Shown here: in pieces, positions 44,744 to 56,648 of the stretch | Numbering within the stretch: position 1 is the first letter of the stretch | Layout: each line of letters begins with the position of its first letter | Assembly: GCA_036924285.1 (NCBI GenBank) | Contig: JAYKYS010000001.1 | Span: 9,883,501-9,947,500 of the forward strand | DNA: 64,000 nt | Reading direction: 5' to 3' | Source of the DNA: Asterella californica | Lineage: Eukaryota; Streptophyta; Marchantiopsida; Marchantiales; Aytoniaceae | Notes under the pieces: model-generated | Told to the model about the DNA's origin: nothing | The model's input: the letters and a program-made list of their open reading frames with translations, nothing else | Database searches by the model: none | Position numbers and translations under genes: made by a program

Positions 44744-46360
44744 TGTAGTGACGTAGGATTTCTCCTTTTGCCCATTTAGTATACAAGATATCGTTCCCAC
44801 AGAGGATTTGCACAAATAACGCTGCTCTAAGTTCTAAGATCTGTTCAAACACACAAACACACGGGTTTTACCTAGAAATCTCGTCTTCTCACAAAACCAC
44901 ACAAAACCACACGTCTTCCAGACACTCCAAATGGTGCTCTGGAACTAAACAAACAACTTCCAACTAAAATATCACACAACTATTCACAGAGAAGCTCGGG
45001 AAGACGATCTTCCTGCTTCCAGGTTGCTTCTTCCGGTCTTCTCGATACCGTCTTCCCGAAGCGATTCTCGTCTTCTGGGGGTTTAGCTCGTCTTCTCACA
45101 CCTCCAGAAGGTTTGTCCTGCTTCGCAGAAGTCGTCTAGTAACGGTCGTTACACCTTATTCTCACACTCACATTCCAGCGGGTTAGATTAATCACAGGGT
45201 GTATGCCCCCTGTAGCCTTCCCAGGCTTCTGCCTACGGAAATGGTCTTCATGCAGCACTACAACGACATTCACCTTCACGGAAGCTCAATAGAAGTCTCG
45301 GAAGCTCACTAGAAGAAGATAAGAAGATGGGGAAGATGGGAGAAGATGGGGAAGAAGGAAAATCCAAACGAGATCAAAACAAGATAAGAATAAGAAATTA
45401 AGACTCCGACAGGCTTCTAGTCCGGATCCTGACTAACAAGCCATCCCTGCTTGTAATAGTTTGGGGAGGAAGACAACAAACGTGAGTACTGTTGCACCGT
45501 CTTCTACTCGAGGATGTCGTCTTTTGTTGCGAGAAGAAGACTTCTTTCTTCTTCACTTCGCTGCTCTGACTACTCTGTCTTCTGGGATCCCTTACCCATA
45601 AGACCGTTTCTACGTAGATCCCAAGTGCTCTACTGAACGAGCCAAGCTACACTTCCACAACTGTTGACAGTCACCGCCACTCAAGAAGAAGACTTCCCAT
45701 GCACAATTGGGAGCGAATTCAAGGAACCCACCATCCAGAGGACACGGACAAAGCTTCTGCACTCAAATCCACAATCTATTCCCCGAGAAGAAGTCACAAT
45801 GGCATTGGGAAGCTCACTCCCTCTACTTCCTGCGTCTACTCCTCGACACACCAGCCTAGCTAACAGGACTGCACGAGGATGCCGTTCCCTGTTCCTAGAC
45901 TTTCCACTACTTCTATCTACATCTTCGAACCACTACTGGTACGAGTATGCAGACCCCTCCTGTGTATTCCAAGACTATTCGTATGTTTCCAACAACGGGT
46001 CTAGTGCGAAGAACTATCTATCAAGTGTCTTCGCTCTAATGTGTCTAGTCTGCCTGCACCATAGAATTGATTACTGAACGTTTTAGAACTGGCAGAACTC
46101 TATCTCCTACTCTGCGATCCTACTTATGTCGCGACCGTGAGAACCAAGGGAGGCTACCACCAAGGAGAGAAAGGCGCTGACAGGAGGCTGTCACCTCACA
46201 TGCAAGCGGTTCTCCGGCCCGAATTGGCCATCCACCTTGTCCTTCCTACGCTACCTATGCTGCCACATGGTATCCTAGCTAATATTACATGGAAAAACTG
46301 CCACCCTTAAGATAGCATGTTCGATCCTACTATATTTGGAATTGTCAATGGAGTTACTAA

Positions 46361-46612
46361 CTACTCAGATTGCACGGAGGCAATCTCTACCTGATCTGCT
46401 CCTATCAGAGCTCCTAACGCGGCTTCTGATAAGCTAGAAAGCCCTGCAGTTACCTCGCGTGTCACTGAGGTGGCTTCCTCCTCATCGTCCTTGGCTGGCT
46501 CTGCTGTCGCTGCTGCTGCGTCTTCCTCGACATTCGACTTCTGCTTCGGAAGACAGAAGCGTCTTCTGAGAAACGGAGTCGACCGGTGCTTCTTCCGTCT
46601 TCTGAGGCACGG
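46361..46612 (-). pseudogene. C-terminal piece of the R3 coiled-coil gene
   Basis: Ala/Glu-rich tail (SEAALGAPIGADQVEI and on) ending at TAG 46361-46363. The rest of the gene is at 56649-57860, split off by the 10-kb B2 insertion. Confidence 0.7.
46609..46612. repeat. Target-site duplication of B2, left
   Basis: ACGG, repeated at 56645-56648. Removing B2 and one ACGG restores colinearity with R-plus near 31760. Confidence 0.85.
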
Positions 46613-47351
46613 TGTCAGAGCGAGAGTCTTTCTTGGGGAGGGCGGACCTCCTCACTGTGATCGATCCAAGAAAATGACCAGAAGAGAAAGACAAGTAGCC
46701 GCTGACGATGAGATCTCCAAAACCTTGCTTCTTGCGTCCACCAATTACAAAAACAAACACTCAAACACACCTTGGGTACACAGATAGGTCTCTCAAGATT
46801 CAATTAACTTTATTATAGTGTCGTCTGCACTACCAATTTCTCCAACTATACAGAAAATCTCTCTCTTCCTCTCCTGCGCACCTCTCTTCACCCGTCAAGC
46901 CAAAAGTCGACCCAGTACGTCTCAATCCGAACCTAATAGTGAAATTCCGGCCCTGAATCTTATTCCTCTCTTTGCCCCAACTGAAACCCTCAGAAATTTT
47001 ATCCAGCGACGATCAAAAGTCCTCTGTAGATTTTCAAACGATCTCTCTCAATAAAACTGCCCCCTTAGAGTAATTTCCAACCTCCAAGCTTATAACTCCT
47101 GTCCCTCTCCCTACGATGATCTCCCAATTCAATCTGTGAGCAATTTGACCTTCTCCAGCCTCCTAGCTTCTCCTGCGTGTCCTCAACCCCCAAATCCCTA
47201 ATCCTCTTCCTTCCGCTTCAATTCTCTCAGAAAAATCCCTTGAAAAAGTGTCCCCCCTGATCCCAAGTCACCGCAGATATATTACCTAAAAGTTAAAGGC
47301 CCCCGCTTAAGTTGCCCCCCTCCTGTCCTTATGCGTACAGAGTTCCGATCC

Positions 47352-47572
47352 CGCTGTAGTTTCCGCTTCCGCTGTAACCTTCCGCTTCAAGCTTCCGCGG
47401 TAATCTTCCGCTTCCACTGTAGTTTTCCGCTTCCGCTGTAACCTTCCGCTTCAAGCTTCCGCGGTAATCTTCCGCTTCCGCTGTAGTTTTCCGCTTTCGT
47501 TTCTGCGGTAATCTTCCGCTTCCGCTCTAATATTCCGCTTCAAGCTTCCGCGGTAATCTTCCGCTTCCGCTG
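47352..47572. repeat. TTCCGC-rich tandem array in the B2 3' LTR
   Basis: Irregular repeats of TTCCGCTTCCGCTGTAA and CTTCAAGCTTCCGCGGTAA-like units. Absent from the B1 LTR. Confidence 0.85.
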
Positions 47573-47665
47573 TAGTTTTAAAGCTCTTGCTAAAGCTGTT
47601 CCCCTGCTGTCCTTATGCGTACATAATAATCAGCAAAAGTTTCCCGTGCCCTCGATGCCATCTTG

Positions 47666-47993
47666 ATGCCACCCTGAATATACTACAAGCCGTCCAATGT
47701 AGGCCGAAGCCCCAACACTTATGAGGCTGCCTCACAGGGCTTACAGCCCCCCCATATGCGCACCAGGTATCTCCCATAGTATATTCAGGATGGCATGCGG
47801 AGGCTTAGGCCAGGAAGCCCACGATTAAAGGAGATACCGGTCGCCCGCCCCTAGATATGCAGGACGTGGCTGCATATCCAACATAGACTCCCTTCCAGGA
47901 GGTCAACATGCCGGAATACGAACCAGAGGCCAGGGGGGATTGATCCTGAGACCACTTCTCTCCTAGGCAGGCGCCCTATCACTGGGATGGCCT
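47666..47993 (-). repeat. SINE-like module in the B2 3' LTR
   Basis: Reverse-strand homologue of 23212-23536, with the arms CCCTGAATATACTA and TAGTATATTCAGGATGGC still present. Confidence 0.5.
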
Positions 47994-48539
47994 TTGGTTC
48001 CGTTCTAAAAGCATTTAAAATCTGTACATATGCCTTTACTGTAGAAATCTTCATGCAAAGTCTTTACTAGCCTTTTCTGTGCTAACTTCCCTATACAACT
48101 CCATTTTTAATGAATAAGGAGTCAAAACTATAGTATTCATGAACACTTACACACCCATGCTATCAGATTCTGAGTTCGAGTCACGAGCCAGAATCGACCG
48201 ATTTCCCTCTTTCACATATTTTACAGCCTAAAACTCGTACTAACTATTGCTTAAAACACTTTCTGTCAAAACTAGAAGCATGAGGCCGCTCTCCTCGTCG
48301 AGCTTTGCATTCTGACGTCTTTCGACTCCCTTAGGGGTGATATTCCAACCCAAGCTAGGGGGCAGCTTGTCAAGCATAGCCCAGCTTAGCTCCTGCCTAG
48401 CTTGTTAAGCGGCAGGGCAGCTTCCTTTACACAATATAGAAAAAAAATCTCTCTGCAATACTTTTCACTGTACAGACCTATGTACAACACGACATTCACC
48501 CCTTCCAAACCTGCACATCCTCTGGTATGTGCCAATCCG

Positions 48540-51500
48540 TCACCGATCCTCGTGGTCCTCCAAATCATCTTCGTTCTCCTCGACCGCATCAGAAAGGTCT
48601 TCATTTGCTCCTGTCTGCTCTGAACCTAAGAACTCAGCTAGCTCCACATTCTCCCCTCTCTTCTTGAATAACTTCACTCGTTTCCCAGCAACTGGAAGCC
48701 TTAAAGGCGTGTCATCTAGCTCTTGCAAGGAATAAGTAGCATTTTGATGTACATCAGAGACAAGGTAAGGGCCAAACCATCTTCTCAAAAACTTTCGAAT
48801 TGTAGAGTGTTGGTTCTCCAATGTGCTGTCCTATACCAACACCCAGTCTCCAACTTGTATCGGTTTAGGTCGAAGTCTATGAGTCTTATCAAACCTCTCC
48901 TTGTTCCCAAGTCGTGCCGCCTTCAGCCGTCGCTGCGCTTCAGCGAGATCCTCCTCTCTATATTCTAGCTGTCTGATTCATAGTGAGAGAAGTTGCACAC
49001 GGTCCACATTGTCCTCCCATGGCAAGGTAGCCCAAGTAGGAAAGTCTTCTTCTGCTGGCATCATCGGTTTCTGTCATAGCATTAACTCAACAGGCATGTA
49101 CCCTGTAGTAGAACAATGAGTTGTTCTATCTGCCCATAAAGCAAAAGGGAGTAACCTAGGCCACTCTCTATGCTTACCATCACACGCCTTCACCAAAGCC
49201 TGAACTATCGATGGATGTCCTCGCTCGCTCTTGCCAATCCCTTCTGAATTCATCGCAGTAGTAAGCTTGAGCTTCACACCATATCGAGCAAAAAACTCTT
49301 TCGCTTTCGTACCCCGTAGTTCTCCCCTATCTGCCCGTAGCCTTCCTACAGACCCATATCTACAGATAATATCCTCAAGAACAAACTTACATATTCCCTC
49401 TGTGGTCTTCGTCCTCAAGGCTCGCCCTTCTACAAAGTTGGAGAGATCCTCACGAGCCAGAACCAAATATCGCATGCCCCATAACCCCAGAGGCATTACC
49501 ACCAAGTCGAGAACCCATTGGAAGTGAATGCAAGGCGGATAAGTTGGCACGAGACCGTCCTATACCGGATCTTTGAGTAGAACTGACAATGCAAGCAAGA
49601 ACTGACGTAGTTCATCACATCCTGATACAGACCTTTCCACCAATACCTTTCTTTCAGCTTGACGTAGGTAGCCCAAATCCCTCGATGTCCGGCTCATAAG
49701 GTATCATGGAACTCTTTCATTAGTTGCTGCTTAGTCTGCAGATCGTCCACTACTCGTATGAACATCCCATCTCTCCTCTGTGGCCTTCTCCAAAGATACC
49801 CATCATGCAGAAGATAGTTGTAAGCTTGTTTCCTTATCTCTCTGAACTCTACTTTGCTCCATCTCTCTTGCCTCTCCAACAAGCTCAGATAATACCCTAT
49901 GTCACGAAGTCTACCTGTGTAAAGCTCCTCTCTAAACATCAAGGGCTCCAAGTTCGTAGCCCGTCGATTAACCTGACACTGAGCATCCTTTCTCTCCTCT
50001 TCCTCAGCTTCTGAAATCATGACATCCTCGTCTACAAATCGAGCTCTTGATAACATATCTGCGATCATATTCTCCTTTCCTTTTATATGCTTCAGCTCTG
50101 GATTCAAGCTTCTAATATAGGCAATCCAACGTAACATCGCTATGTCTGGCGTGCTACAGTTGGATATCATGCCTAGTAGAGGTAGACAATGCGTCTCTAA
50201 GACTACATGAGCACCAATCAGAAACTCACGGTCTGTCTTCATCACTGTCACCGCTCTCCACAATTCACGCTTCACCTGAGGATAATCTTGTTGCCTGTCT
50301 GTCAAGATCCTAGCTCCAAACCTAGAGGTAAACCGCATACCATCCGCATCATCTTGACCTATTGCCCAGCCAATCGCCTTTGGACTAGTATCTACTGTGA
50401 CAATGACAGGTCTTCCACATCCGTAGTCTACTCTTCTTAGAACAGGTGGAGACTATACAGCCTCCTTCAGCCTATTCATAGCTTCTCGATGGACTGAGGT
50501 CCATGCAAACCTCTTACTCTTCCTCAATAATGCATACAAAGGCTCAGCAATATGGGCATAATGAGGAATGGATAAACGATAAAATACACAAGCACCTAGA
50601 AAGCGTCGAACCTCCGTGATATTTTTACAGTCTGCCATCCTAGCTATAGCTTCAACCTTCTCGGGGTTTGGTCGTCTTCCAAAAGCACCACACAGATGTC
50701 CAACCACTAAAATCTCGGACACACCAAACTTGGACTTAGCTCCTGACAGGGTGAGATGCACCTCCTCCAGTCGAGTCAAGATACGTTCTACATCCTTGAT
50801 ATGATCTGCAACAAACCTCCTACATCCATTCGCAAGTACTGCTCCATCCCTATCTTCAACCGCGCAACCCTTTATAGGAATATCATCTAGAAATGGAATG
50901 GTAATATCAGGCACAAACTCTCTTAGTACCTTATGCATCGCATTCTGCATATGAGCCACCGAGTTCGTCGCTCCTTGTGGAAGAGTACACATCCGCATCA
51001 ACCCCAGGGGCGTACGCATAGTAGTTAAATCTCTACTCTCCACAGCCAGCTGGAACTGATCATAACCAGAATAAAGATCTCCTATCGAGTAGATAGCTCT
51101 CCCTGCAAATGCCTCTGCTACCTCTTCAATCACAGGACCCGTCCCAACGTTTCGAATGGTTACGTTATTCGCAAGCTGTAGGTCTTGGATAAAACGCAAA
51201 GCTCCTGACTTCTTGGGTACAGTGAACCACCTGCTAGAATATGGCCCCATAGACGGCTCAAGTATCCCCATCTGTACCTTCTCCTTCAACAACTCGATGA
51301 GTTTAGGCAACAAAGCACGAGGAACTAAGATCGGTTTCAGGTCCCAAGGCACATGAGGGATTGTGAATATAACCATAGGCGCTATAACCTTTGGGTCCAC
51401 ACAACCTATCTCCTCTGCTGAAAAAGAGAATGTTTTACCATGCTTTACTACCATCTGTTCAAACACTGTCTTTTCGACCTCAGTCAAGAAATCACCCCCT

Positions 51501-52162
51501 CCTATCTGGAGCTCCTTCAGTGTCTTCTCAGTAAACTGGTGCGCTACTCGTCTATGATCACGCAATATAGGTTCAGTCTCCACTAACTGTACTTGCTGCT
51601 GGGAGTTAGCAGGTAGTTGAGCTGCTACCGGTCTTACCTTTCTCAGTACAGATTTGTACTTCGCATGGACGTCTGCTTCCTGAGGGAATGCACACCAACA
51701 ACTTGCTTCTCTCCCTTCACTATTCTGCATCGGATGAGGAAAGAACTGCAGGTATGTAGCCATCTCCTCATATATGCATCGAGAGTGGATAGGGATCACC
51801 ACCACACTACTTTTTCCCTCCATCAATCTACTCACATTGTCTAACCAACCAATAACTGACTGTACAGACTTAAACTCTTCAAACAAGCCAGAAACCACTT
51901 CGTCTTCAGGTAGAACTCCTACACGCCACAACTCTGATACATATTTCACCATCCATCTTTTTGTATTTTTCCCCATATCTTCAACTCTTGTAAATCGACT
52001 CCACCCATCTGCCTCAAACATCAGCAATCCAGACTGCCAACTCTATACACCACACTTGTCTCCAAAACTTTGTACATGTTTCGCTTCCAATCCTAACGGG
52101 ACCTCAACAGTAGGTTCTACACCCCTGTCTTCCCGCTCTACAGGAGTGGACTGTGAAAACCC
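48540..52162 (-). pseudogene. pol: Pol of B2 (several nonsense codons and a frameshift)
   Basis: It lies in the -1 frame from gag, opening after TAA 52163-52165. RT (FLDDIPIKG) is inside a 524-codon open piece (52027-50453). RNase H and the integrase zinc module occupy 50338-49694, the integrase core 49550-49074, and the C-terminus 48821-48540. Breaks are TAG near 52046 (Gln in B1), TAG near 50453 (CAG in B1), TGA near 49694 (TGG in B1), a 1-base loss near 49560, and TGA near 49074. Several changes are C-to-T type. Domain order and length match A1 pol. Confidence 0.92.
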
Positions 52163-54732
52163 TTACATCTCTTGGTTTGAGAATCTCTAAGGGTTTGTCG
52201 GTTCCGTTCATGTCTTGAACGAACCGTCAAAAACTGTACTGAGTACTTGTCATCAGGACTCCGAACTCTGGCATAATGAGACCCATCGTTCATCACCTTT
52301 GTCTCCATTCGAACAACGGTGATGTATGGTTGGCCCAGTATGACAGGATAGGAGGCAGACGACTGTACAAAAAAATGTTGATCAACCTCTACATCTCCAA
52401 TCCTTACACGCATATTGGGACATGCTTCGTATAACTCACCCTTTTGGTTATTTGCAGCTCGAAGCACCCAACCATGATTTCTTTCGATTGGCCACTGTCT
52501 CTTTTCATACACCTCCTTGGAAATGATGTTGATCTCCGACCCGTGATCCACAAGTGCAGGCACTGACTCAGAAAGTCCCCTAAGTCGAACCTGCGTCTCA
52601 GTTGTCGCTCTTGCCCAGTGCTTTTCTTTGAAATCACTGTCCGCGCTTGACCTATCCTCCTCAAACTCTTCATCTTCGTTCTCAATAACAGCTGGACCAG
52701 CAACCCATGCCTCATACTTATCATCTCTGAACTGATCAACACCAATAGCATCTACTGCTCCAACCATCTGACTACTTAATTGTTCAGTCAATACCTGTCT
52801 CTTCCTCTTCATGATGTCTATTATCAACTCATGAAACTCTCTCTTTGCGATACCAAGCACTTCACGAAGAGTAAACTCAACTCTAGCATCCAAAATGCGT
52901 TGCTCTAGAACAGCACGCAAGTCTGTTGTTGTCTCGATGTCTACCGCTAACTTGTAAGCTGGAGCTTTTCCTTTCTCCTGTGCTGTAAACCTCTTTCCCC
53001 GTACTCTATCTGTAGCAGTAGTCTCTTGTGGCAAATCCTGTACACCTTCCATAGGATCTACTGCAGGTGGTGGAGCTGTAGAGGTAGAAGGTATATCCTC
53101 TGCAGCAGGAAATCTACCAGCTGGTACAGATGGTGATGGTTCCGCTGCTCTCCTCCTCGTAACTCTCCGACGGTCACTGTCCTTTGGTACTCCTGCATCT
53201 AAATCAGAAGCGTCCCGTCTTCTTTTGTCTTCCATCATGACATCCTGTTCACTGCTCGCTTCTAAAAATGCTCGAATAGAAGTTGCATCCACTGGGTCTC
53301 TCCATCCAGTAGCTCTCCTAATGCTTTCAGCACCTCTCTTCATCATTTCAACCGGAACCTCAACAACCTGCTCAACCATAGTTGGATTAGAGCGTACCTC
53401 AACTCTCCCAGTATATACATCAGCCTCCGCAGAATCCGCAGTCATCGCTGTAGTATTCGCAGCAGTAAGTGCTGGAAGAGAACTTCTCATTCCTCCTCTT
53501 CCAAAATATGTGTTCAGAGGCTGCCCAGTGGTGGTTAGATACAACCTATTATTCTGATAGTTGACTACACCCTCTCGCAAGGCAACCGCCAAGTCTTGAC
53601 AGTCTCCTCTGAGATGATCTGGACTGTCGCACCAAATACATCTCCTGGTAAAGGTTCCTCCTACAGGTCGAGCACCTGGTGCAATAGGTCGTTGGTCTCT
53701 CCTCAGGTCTGTCATCTCAACCCTCAAATCTCTCAGCTGTTGAGTGAGTTCTTCTATCAAGTTATGTTGATTTCGGTTCTCCACAGGTCGCTGCTGCTGT
53801 CTAGGTCCTCTCTGTGCTGGGATAAGTACTGCAGACACTTGAGGAACCACTTGAGGAACCACTATGGGTGCTTGAGAAATCACTATGGATGCTTGAGGTA
53901 TTGTAGGAGGAGCTATATGAACTGGAGGAGCTAGCCTTTGCTCTGGCAAGGTCTCTAGCTGCAACACCATCCTACCACGACGTTGCCTAGCAAGGGTGGA
54001 TACTGCTTCTTCCACTCTCCTCCAGTCAGATGTAACTCCCCCTTCAGCCCTTCGATCAGCCAACATGAAACAAATCCTATCTGCGGTGAACTCATCCAGA
54101 GCCCCTAAGAACAACTCTGTCTTCCTAGCATCAAACGTCAACTTCTCTAGACCAGAAAGCTGAGAATACCTCTTCTCAAATTCACGGATCACTTCATTCA
54201 ATCCCATGGAACGTCCAGGCTGACGCTCTATCCAATCCATTAGAGTTCTTTTGGTGACTCTTTCAGAGTCCTCTTCTAGAAACTCTTCTCTCAGTGCCCG
54301 TTCAAATAGAGTCCACCCACCTAAATGTCTTCTCTGTAAACCCCTAACCTTCTCTCTCAGTTCAGGAACAACAGTCAACTCAAAGCTTAGAATTATCTCA
54401 ACTTCAAGTGCCCTGACCAACTCCATCTCACCTACATACTCCCGCAGATACCTAGTAACATCTCTCCCATCAAATCGTCCACATCGACCAACAACTGCTT
54501 GTAACGCCTTCGTGGATTTCTGCTCACCTCCTCCAACTGCAGGCTGTTGTTGAATCAAGGCAGCCAACGCCTGAAGAATCTGAGATGTGTCTATGGCAGG
54601 CTGTGCTGCTGCTGTTGGAACCACCGTAGGTCCTCCTTGAGAACCAACTCCATCCTGACCAGGAGTCCCTTGAACATGAGCACCTTGAGCAGCAGCCACC
54701 CCTTGTACAGCAGCACTGTGATCCTTTTTCAA
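52138..54732 (-). CDS. gag: Gag-protease of B2, full open frame
   Basis: 864 codons without a stop, ending at 52138. The exact start is unsure: the open frame begins with TTG after an in-frame TAG, and the first ATG is well inside. Order: Ala/Gly/Gln-rich N-terminus; helical capsid region (RYLREYVGEMELVRAL, EEDSERVTKRTLMDWIERQ); Pro/Val/Gln linker; zinc knuckle CIWCDSPDHLRGDC near 53605-53646; basic/acidic middle; protease with LVDHGSEIN, which keeps the catalytic Asp lost in B1. The last codons overlap the pol frame in TAAGGGTTTT, the likely -1 frameshift window. Confidence 0.9.
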   Translation of the reverse strand: MKKDHSAAVQGVAAAQGAHVQGTPGQDGVGSQGGPTVVPTAAAQPAIDTSQILQALAALIQQQPAVGGGEQKSTKALQAVVGRCGRFDGRDVTRYLREYVGEMELVRALEVEIILSFELTVVPELREKVRGLQRRHLGGWTLFERALREEFLEEDSERVTKRTLMDWIERQPGRSMGLNEVIREFEKRYSQLSGLEKLTFDARKTELFLGALDEFTADRICFMLADRRAEGGVTSDWRRVEEAVSTLARQRRGRMVLQLETLPEQRLAPPVHIAPPTIPQASIVISQAPIVVPQVVPQVSAVLIPAQRGPRQQQRPVENRNQHNLIEELTQQLRDLRVEMTDLRRDQRPIAPGARPVGGTFTRRCIWCDSPDHLRGDCQDLAVALREGVVNYQNNRLYLTTTGQPLNTYFGRGGMRSSLPALTAANTTAMTADSAEADVYTGRVEVRSNPTMVEQVVEVPVEMMKRGAESIRRATGWRDPVDATSIRAFLEASSEQDVMMEDKRRRDASDLDAGVPKDSDRRRVTRRRAAEPSPSVPAGRFPAAEDIPSTSTAPPPAVDPMEGVQDLPQETTATDRVRGKRFTAQEKGKAPAYKLAVDIETTTDLRAVLEQRILDARVEFTLREVLGIAKREFHELIIDIMKRKRQVLTEQLSSQMVGAVDAIGVDQFRDDKYEAWVAGPAVIENEDEEFEEDRSSADSDFKEKHWARATTETQVRLRGLSESVPALVDHGSEINIISKEVYEKRQWPIERNHGWVLRAANNQKGELYEACPNMRVRIGDVEVDQHFFVQSSASYPVILGQPYITVVRMETKVMNDGSHYARVRSPDDKYSVQFLTVRSRHERNRQTLRDSQTKRCKGFHSPLL
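52156..52165 (-). other. Candidate -1 frameshift site of B2
   Basis: The minus strand reads TAAGGGTTTT. Pol opens just after TAA, and G GGT TTT in the gag frame is a slippery heptamer. Same place and sequence as in A1. Confidence 0.6.
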
Positions 54733-55527
54733 CCCAATCTAGCCAATTCTCCAAATCGATCACCCCAATTGCTCTCAGTGGAAGCACCACATGTCAGAGC
54801 GAGAGTCTTTCTTGGGGAGGGCGGACCTCCTGACTGTGATCGATCCAAGAAAATGACCAGAAGAGAAAGACAAGTAGCCGCTGACGATGAGATCTCCAAA
54901 ACCTTGCTTCTTGCGTCCACCAATTACAAAAACAAGCACCCAAACACACCTTGGGTACACAGATAGGTCTCTCAAGATTCAATTAACTTTATTATAGTGT
55001 CGTCTGCACTACCAATTTCTCCAACTGTACCGAAAATCTCTCTCTTCCTCTCCTGCGCACCTCTCTTCACCCGTCAAGCCAAAAGTCGACCCAGTACGTC
55101 TCAATCCGAACCTAATAGTGAAATTCCGGCCCTGAATCTTATTCCTCTCTTTGCCCCAACTGAAACCCTCAGAAATTTTATCCAGCGACGATCAAAAGTC
55201 CTCTGTAGATTTTCAAACGATCTCTCTCAATAAAACTGCCCCCTTAGAGTAATTTCCAACCTCCAAGCTTATAACTCCTGCCCCTCTCCCTACGATGATC
55301 TCCCAATTCAATCTGTGAGCAATTTGACCTTCTCCAGCCTCCTAGCTTCTCCTGCGTGTCCTCAACCCCCAAATCCCTAATCCTCTTCCTTCCGCTTCAA
55401 TTCTCTCAGAAAAATCCCTTGAAAAAGTGTCCCCCCTGATCCCAAGTCACCGCAGATATATTACCTAAAAGTTAAAGGCCCCCGCTTAAGTTGCCCCCCT
55501 CCTGTCCTTATGCGTACAGAGTTCCGA

Positions 55528-55735
55528 TCCCGCTGTAGTTTCCGCTTCCGCTGTAACCTTCCGCTTCAAGCTTCCGCGGTAATCTTCCGCTTCCGCTGTA
55601 ACCTTCCGCTTCAAGCTTCCGCGGTAATCTTCCGCTTCCGCTGTAGTTTTCCGCTTCCGCTTCCGCGGTAATCTTCCGCTTCCGCTGTAATATTCCGCTT
55701 CAAGCTTCCGCGGTAATCTTCCGCTTCCGCTGTAG
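55528..55735. repeat. TTCCGC-rich tandem array in the B2 5' LTR
   Basis: Same composition as 47352-47572 but with a different copy arrangement, so it changes length faster than the rest of the LTR. Confidence 0.85.
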
Positions 55736-55816
55736 TTTTAAGGCTCCTGCTAAAGCTGTTCCCCTGCTGTCCTTATGCGTACATAATAATCAGCAAAAGT
55801 TTCCCGTGCCTTCGAT

Positions 55817-56144
55817 GCCACCCTGAATATACTACAAGCTGTCCAATGTAGGCCGAAGCCCCAACACTTATGAGGCTGCCCCACAGGGCTTACAGTCCCC
55901 CCATATGCGCACCAGGTATCTCTCATAGTATATTCAAGATGGCATGCGGAGGCTTAGGCCAAGAAGCCCACGATTAAAGGAGATACCGATCTCCCGCTCC
56001 TAGATATGCAGGACGTGACTGCATATCCAACATAGACTCCCTTCCAGGAGGCCAACATGCCGGAATAGGAACTAGAGGTCAGGTGGGATTGATCCTGAGA
56101 CCACTTCCCTCCTAGGCAGGCGCCCTATCACTGGGATGGCCTTT
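55817..56144 (-). repeat. SINE-like module in the B2 5' LTR
   Basis: Second reversed copy of the 23212-23536 module. Confidence 0.5.
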
Positions 56145-56644
56145 GGTTCCGTTCTAAAAGCATTTAAAATCTGTACATATGCCTTTACTGTAGAAATCTT
56201 CCTCCAAAGTCTTTACTAGCCTTTTCTGTGCTAACTTCTCTATACAACTCCATTTTTAATGAATAAGGAGTCAAAACTATAGTATTCATGAACACCTACA
56301 CACCCATGCTATCAGATTCTGAGTTCGAGTCACGAGCCAGAATCGACCGATTTCCCTCTTTCACATATTTTACAGTCTAAAACTCGTACTAACTATTGCT
56401 TAAAACACTTTCTGTCAAAACTAGAAGCATGAGGCCGCTCTCCTCGTCGAGCTTTGCATTCTGACGTCTTTCGACTCCCTTAGGGGTGATATTCCAATCC
56501 AAGCTAGGGGGCAGCTTGTCAAGCATAGCCCCAGCTTAGCTCCTGCCTAGCTTGTTAAGCTGCAAGGCAGCTTCCTTTACACAATATAGAAAAAAAATCT
56601 CTCTGCAATACTTTTCATTGTACAGACCTATGTACAACACGACA

Positions 56645-56648
56645 ACGG
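56645..56648. repeat. Target-site duplication of B2, right
   Basis: ACGG, the partner of 46609-46612. Confidence 0.85.

Larger units (their letters stand above)
44744..46612 (-). repeat. R3 coding LTR, left part
   Basis: LTR terminus TGTAGTGACG (plus strand) at 44744, joined to A2 pol. The first 1.6 kb match R2 33991-35500 and, inverted, R-plus 32016-33625. It is interrupted by B2 at 46613 inside the coiled-coil gene and resumes at 56649. Confidence 0.8.
46613..48494 (-). repeat. 3' LTR of B2
   Basis: 1882 bp, TGTCG...CTGACA on the minus strand. It holds a TTCCGC-rich array and a reversed SINE-like module. I counted about six mismatches to the 5' LTR in the first 700 bases. A polypurine tract follows at 48495-48510 (reverse). 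Confidence 0.93.
46613..56644 (-). mobile_element. B2: complete 10,032-bp Ty3/gypsy element of family B
   Basis: Two LTRs (46613-48494 and 54792-56644), internal gag and pol on the minus strand, and a 4-bp ACGG duplication. Next to the 5' LTR the minus strand reads TGTGGTGCTTCCACTGAGAG, a PBS candidate whose tRNA I cannot assign. Gag is open over its full length while pol carries several stops and a frameshift, so this copy cannot move alone but could supply Gag. Confidence 0.95.
54792..56644 (-). repeat. 5' LTR of B2
   Basis: 1853 bp, near-identical to 46613-48494 but 29 bp shorter. It contains the same array and SINE-like module. Confidence 0.93.
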
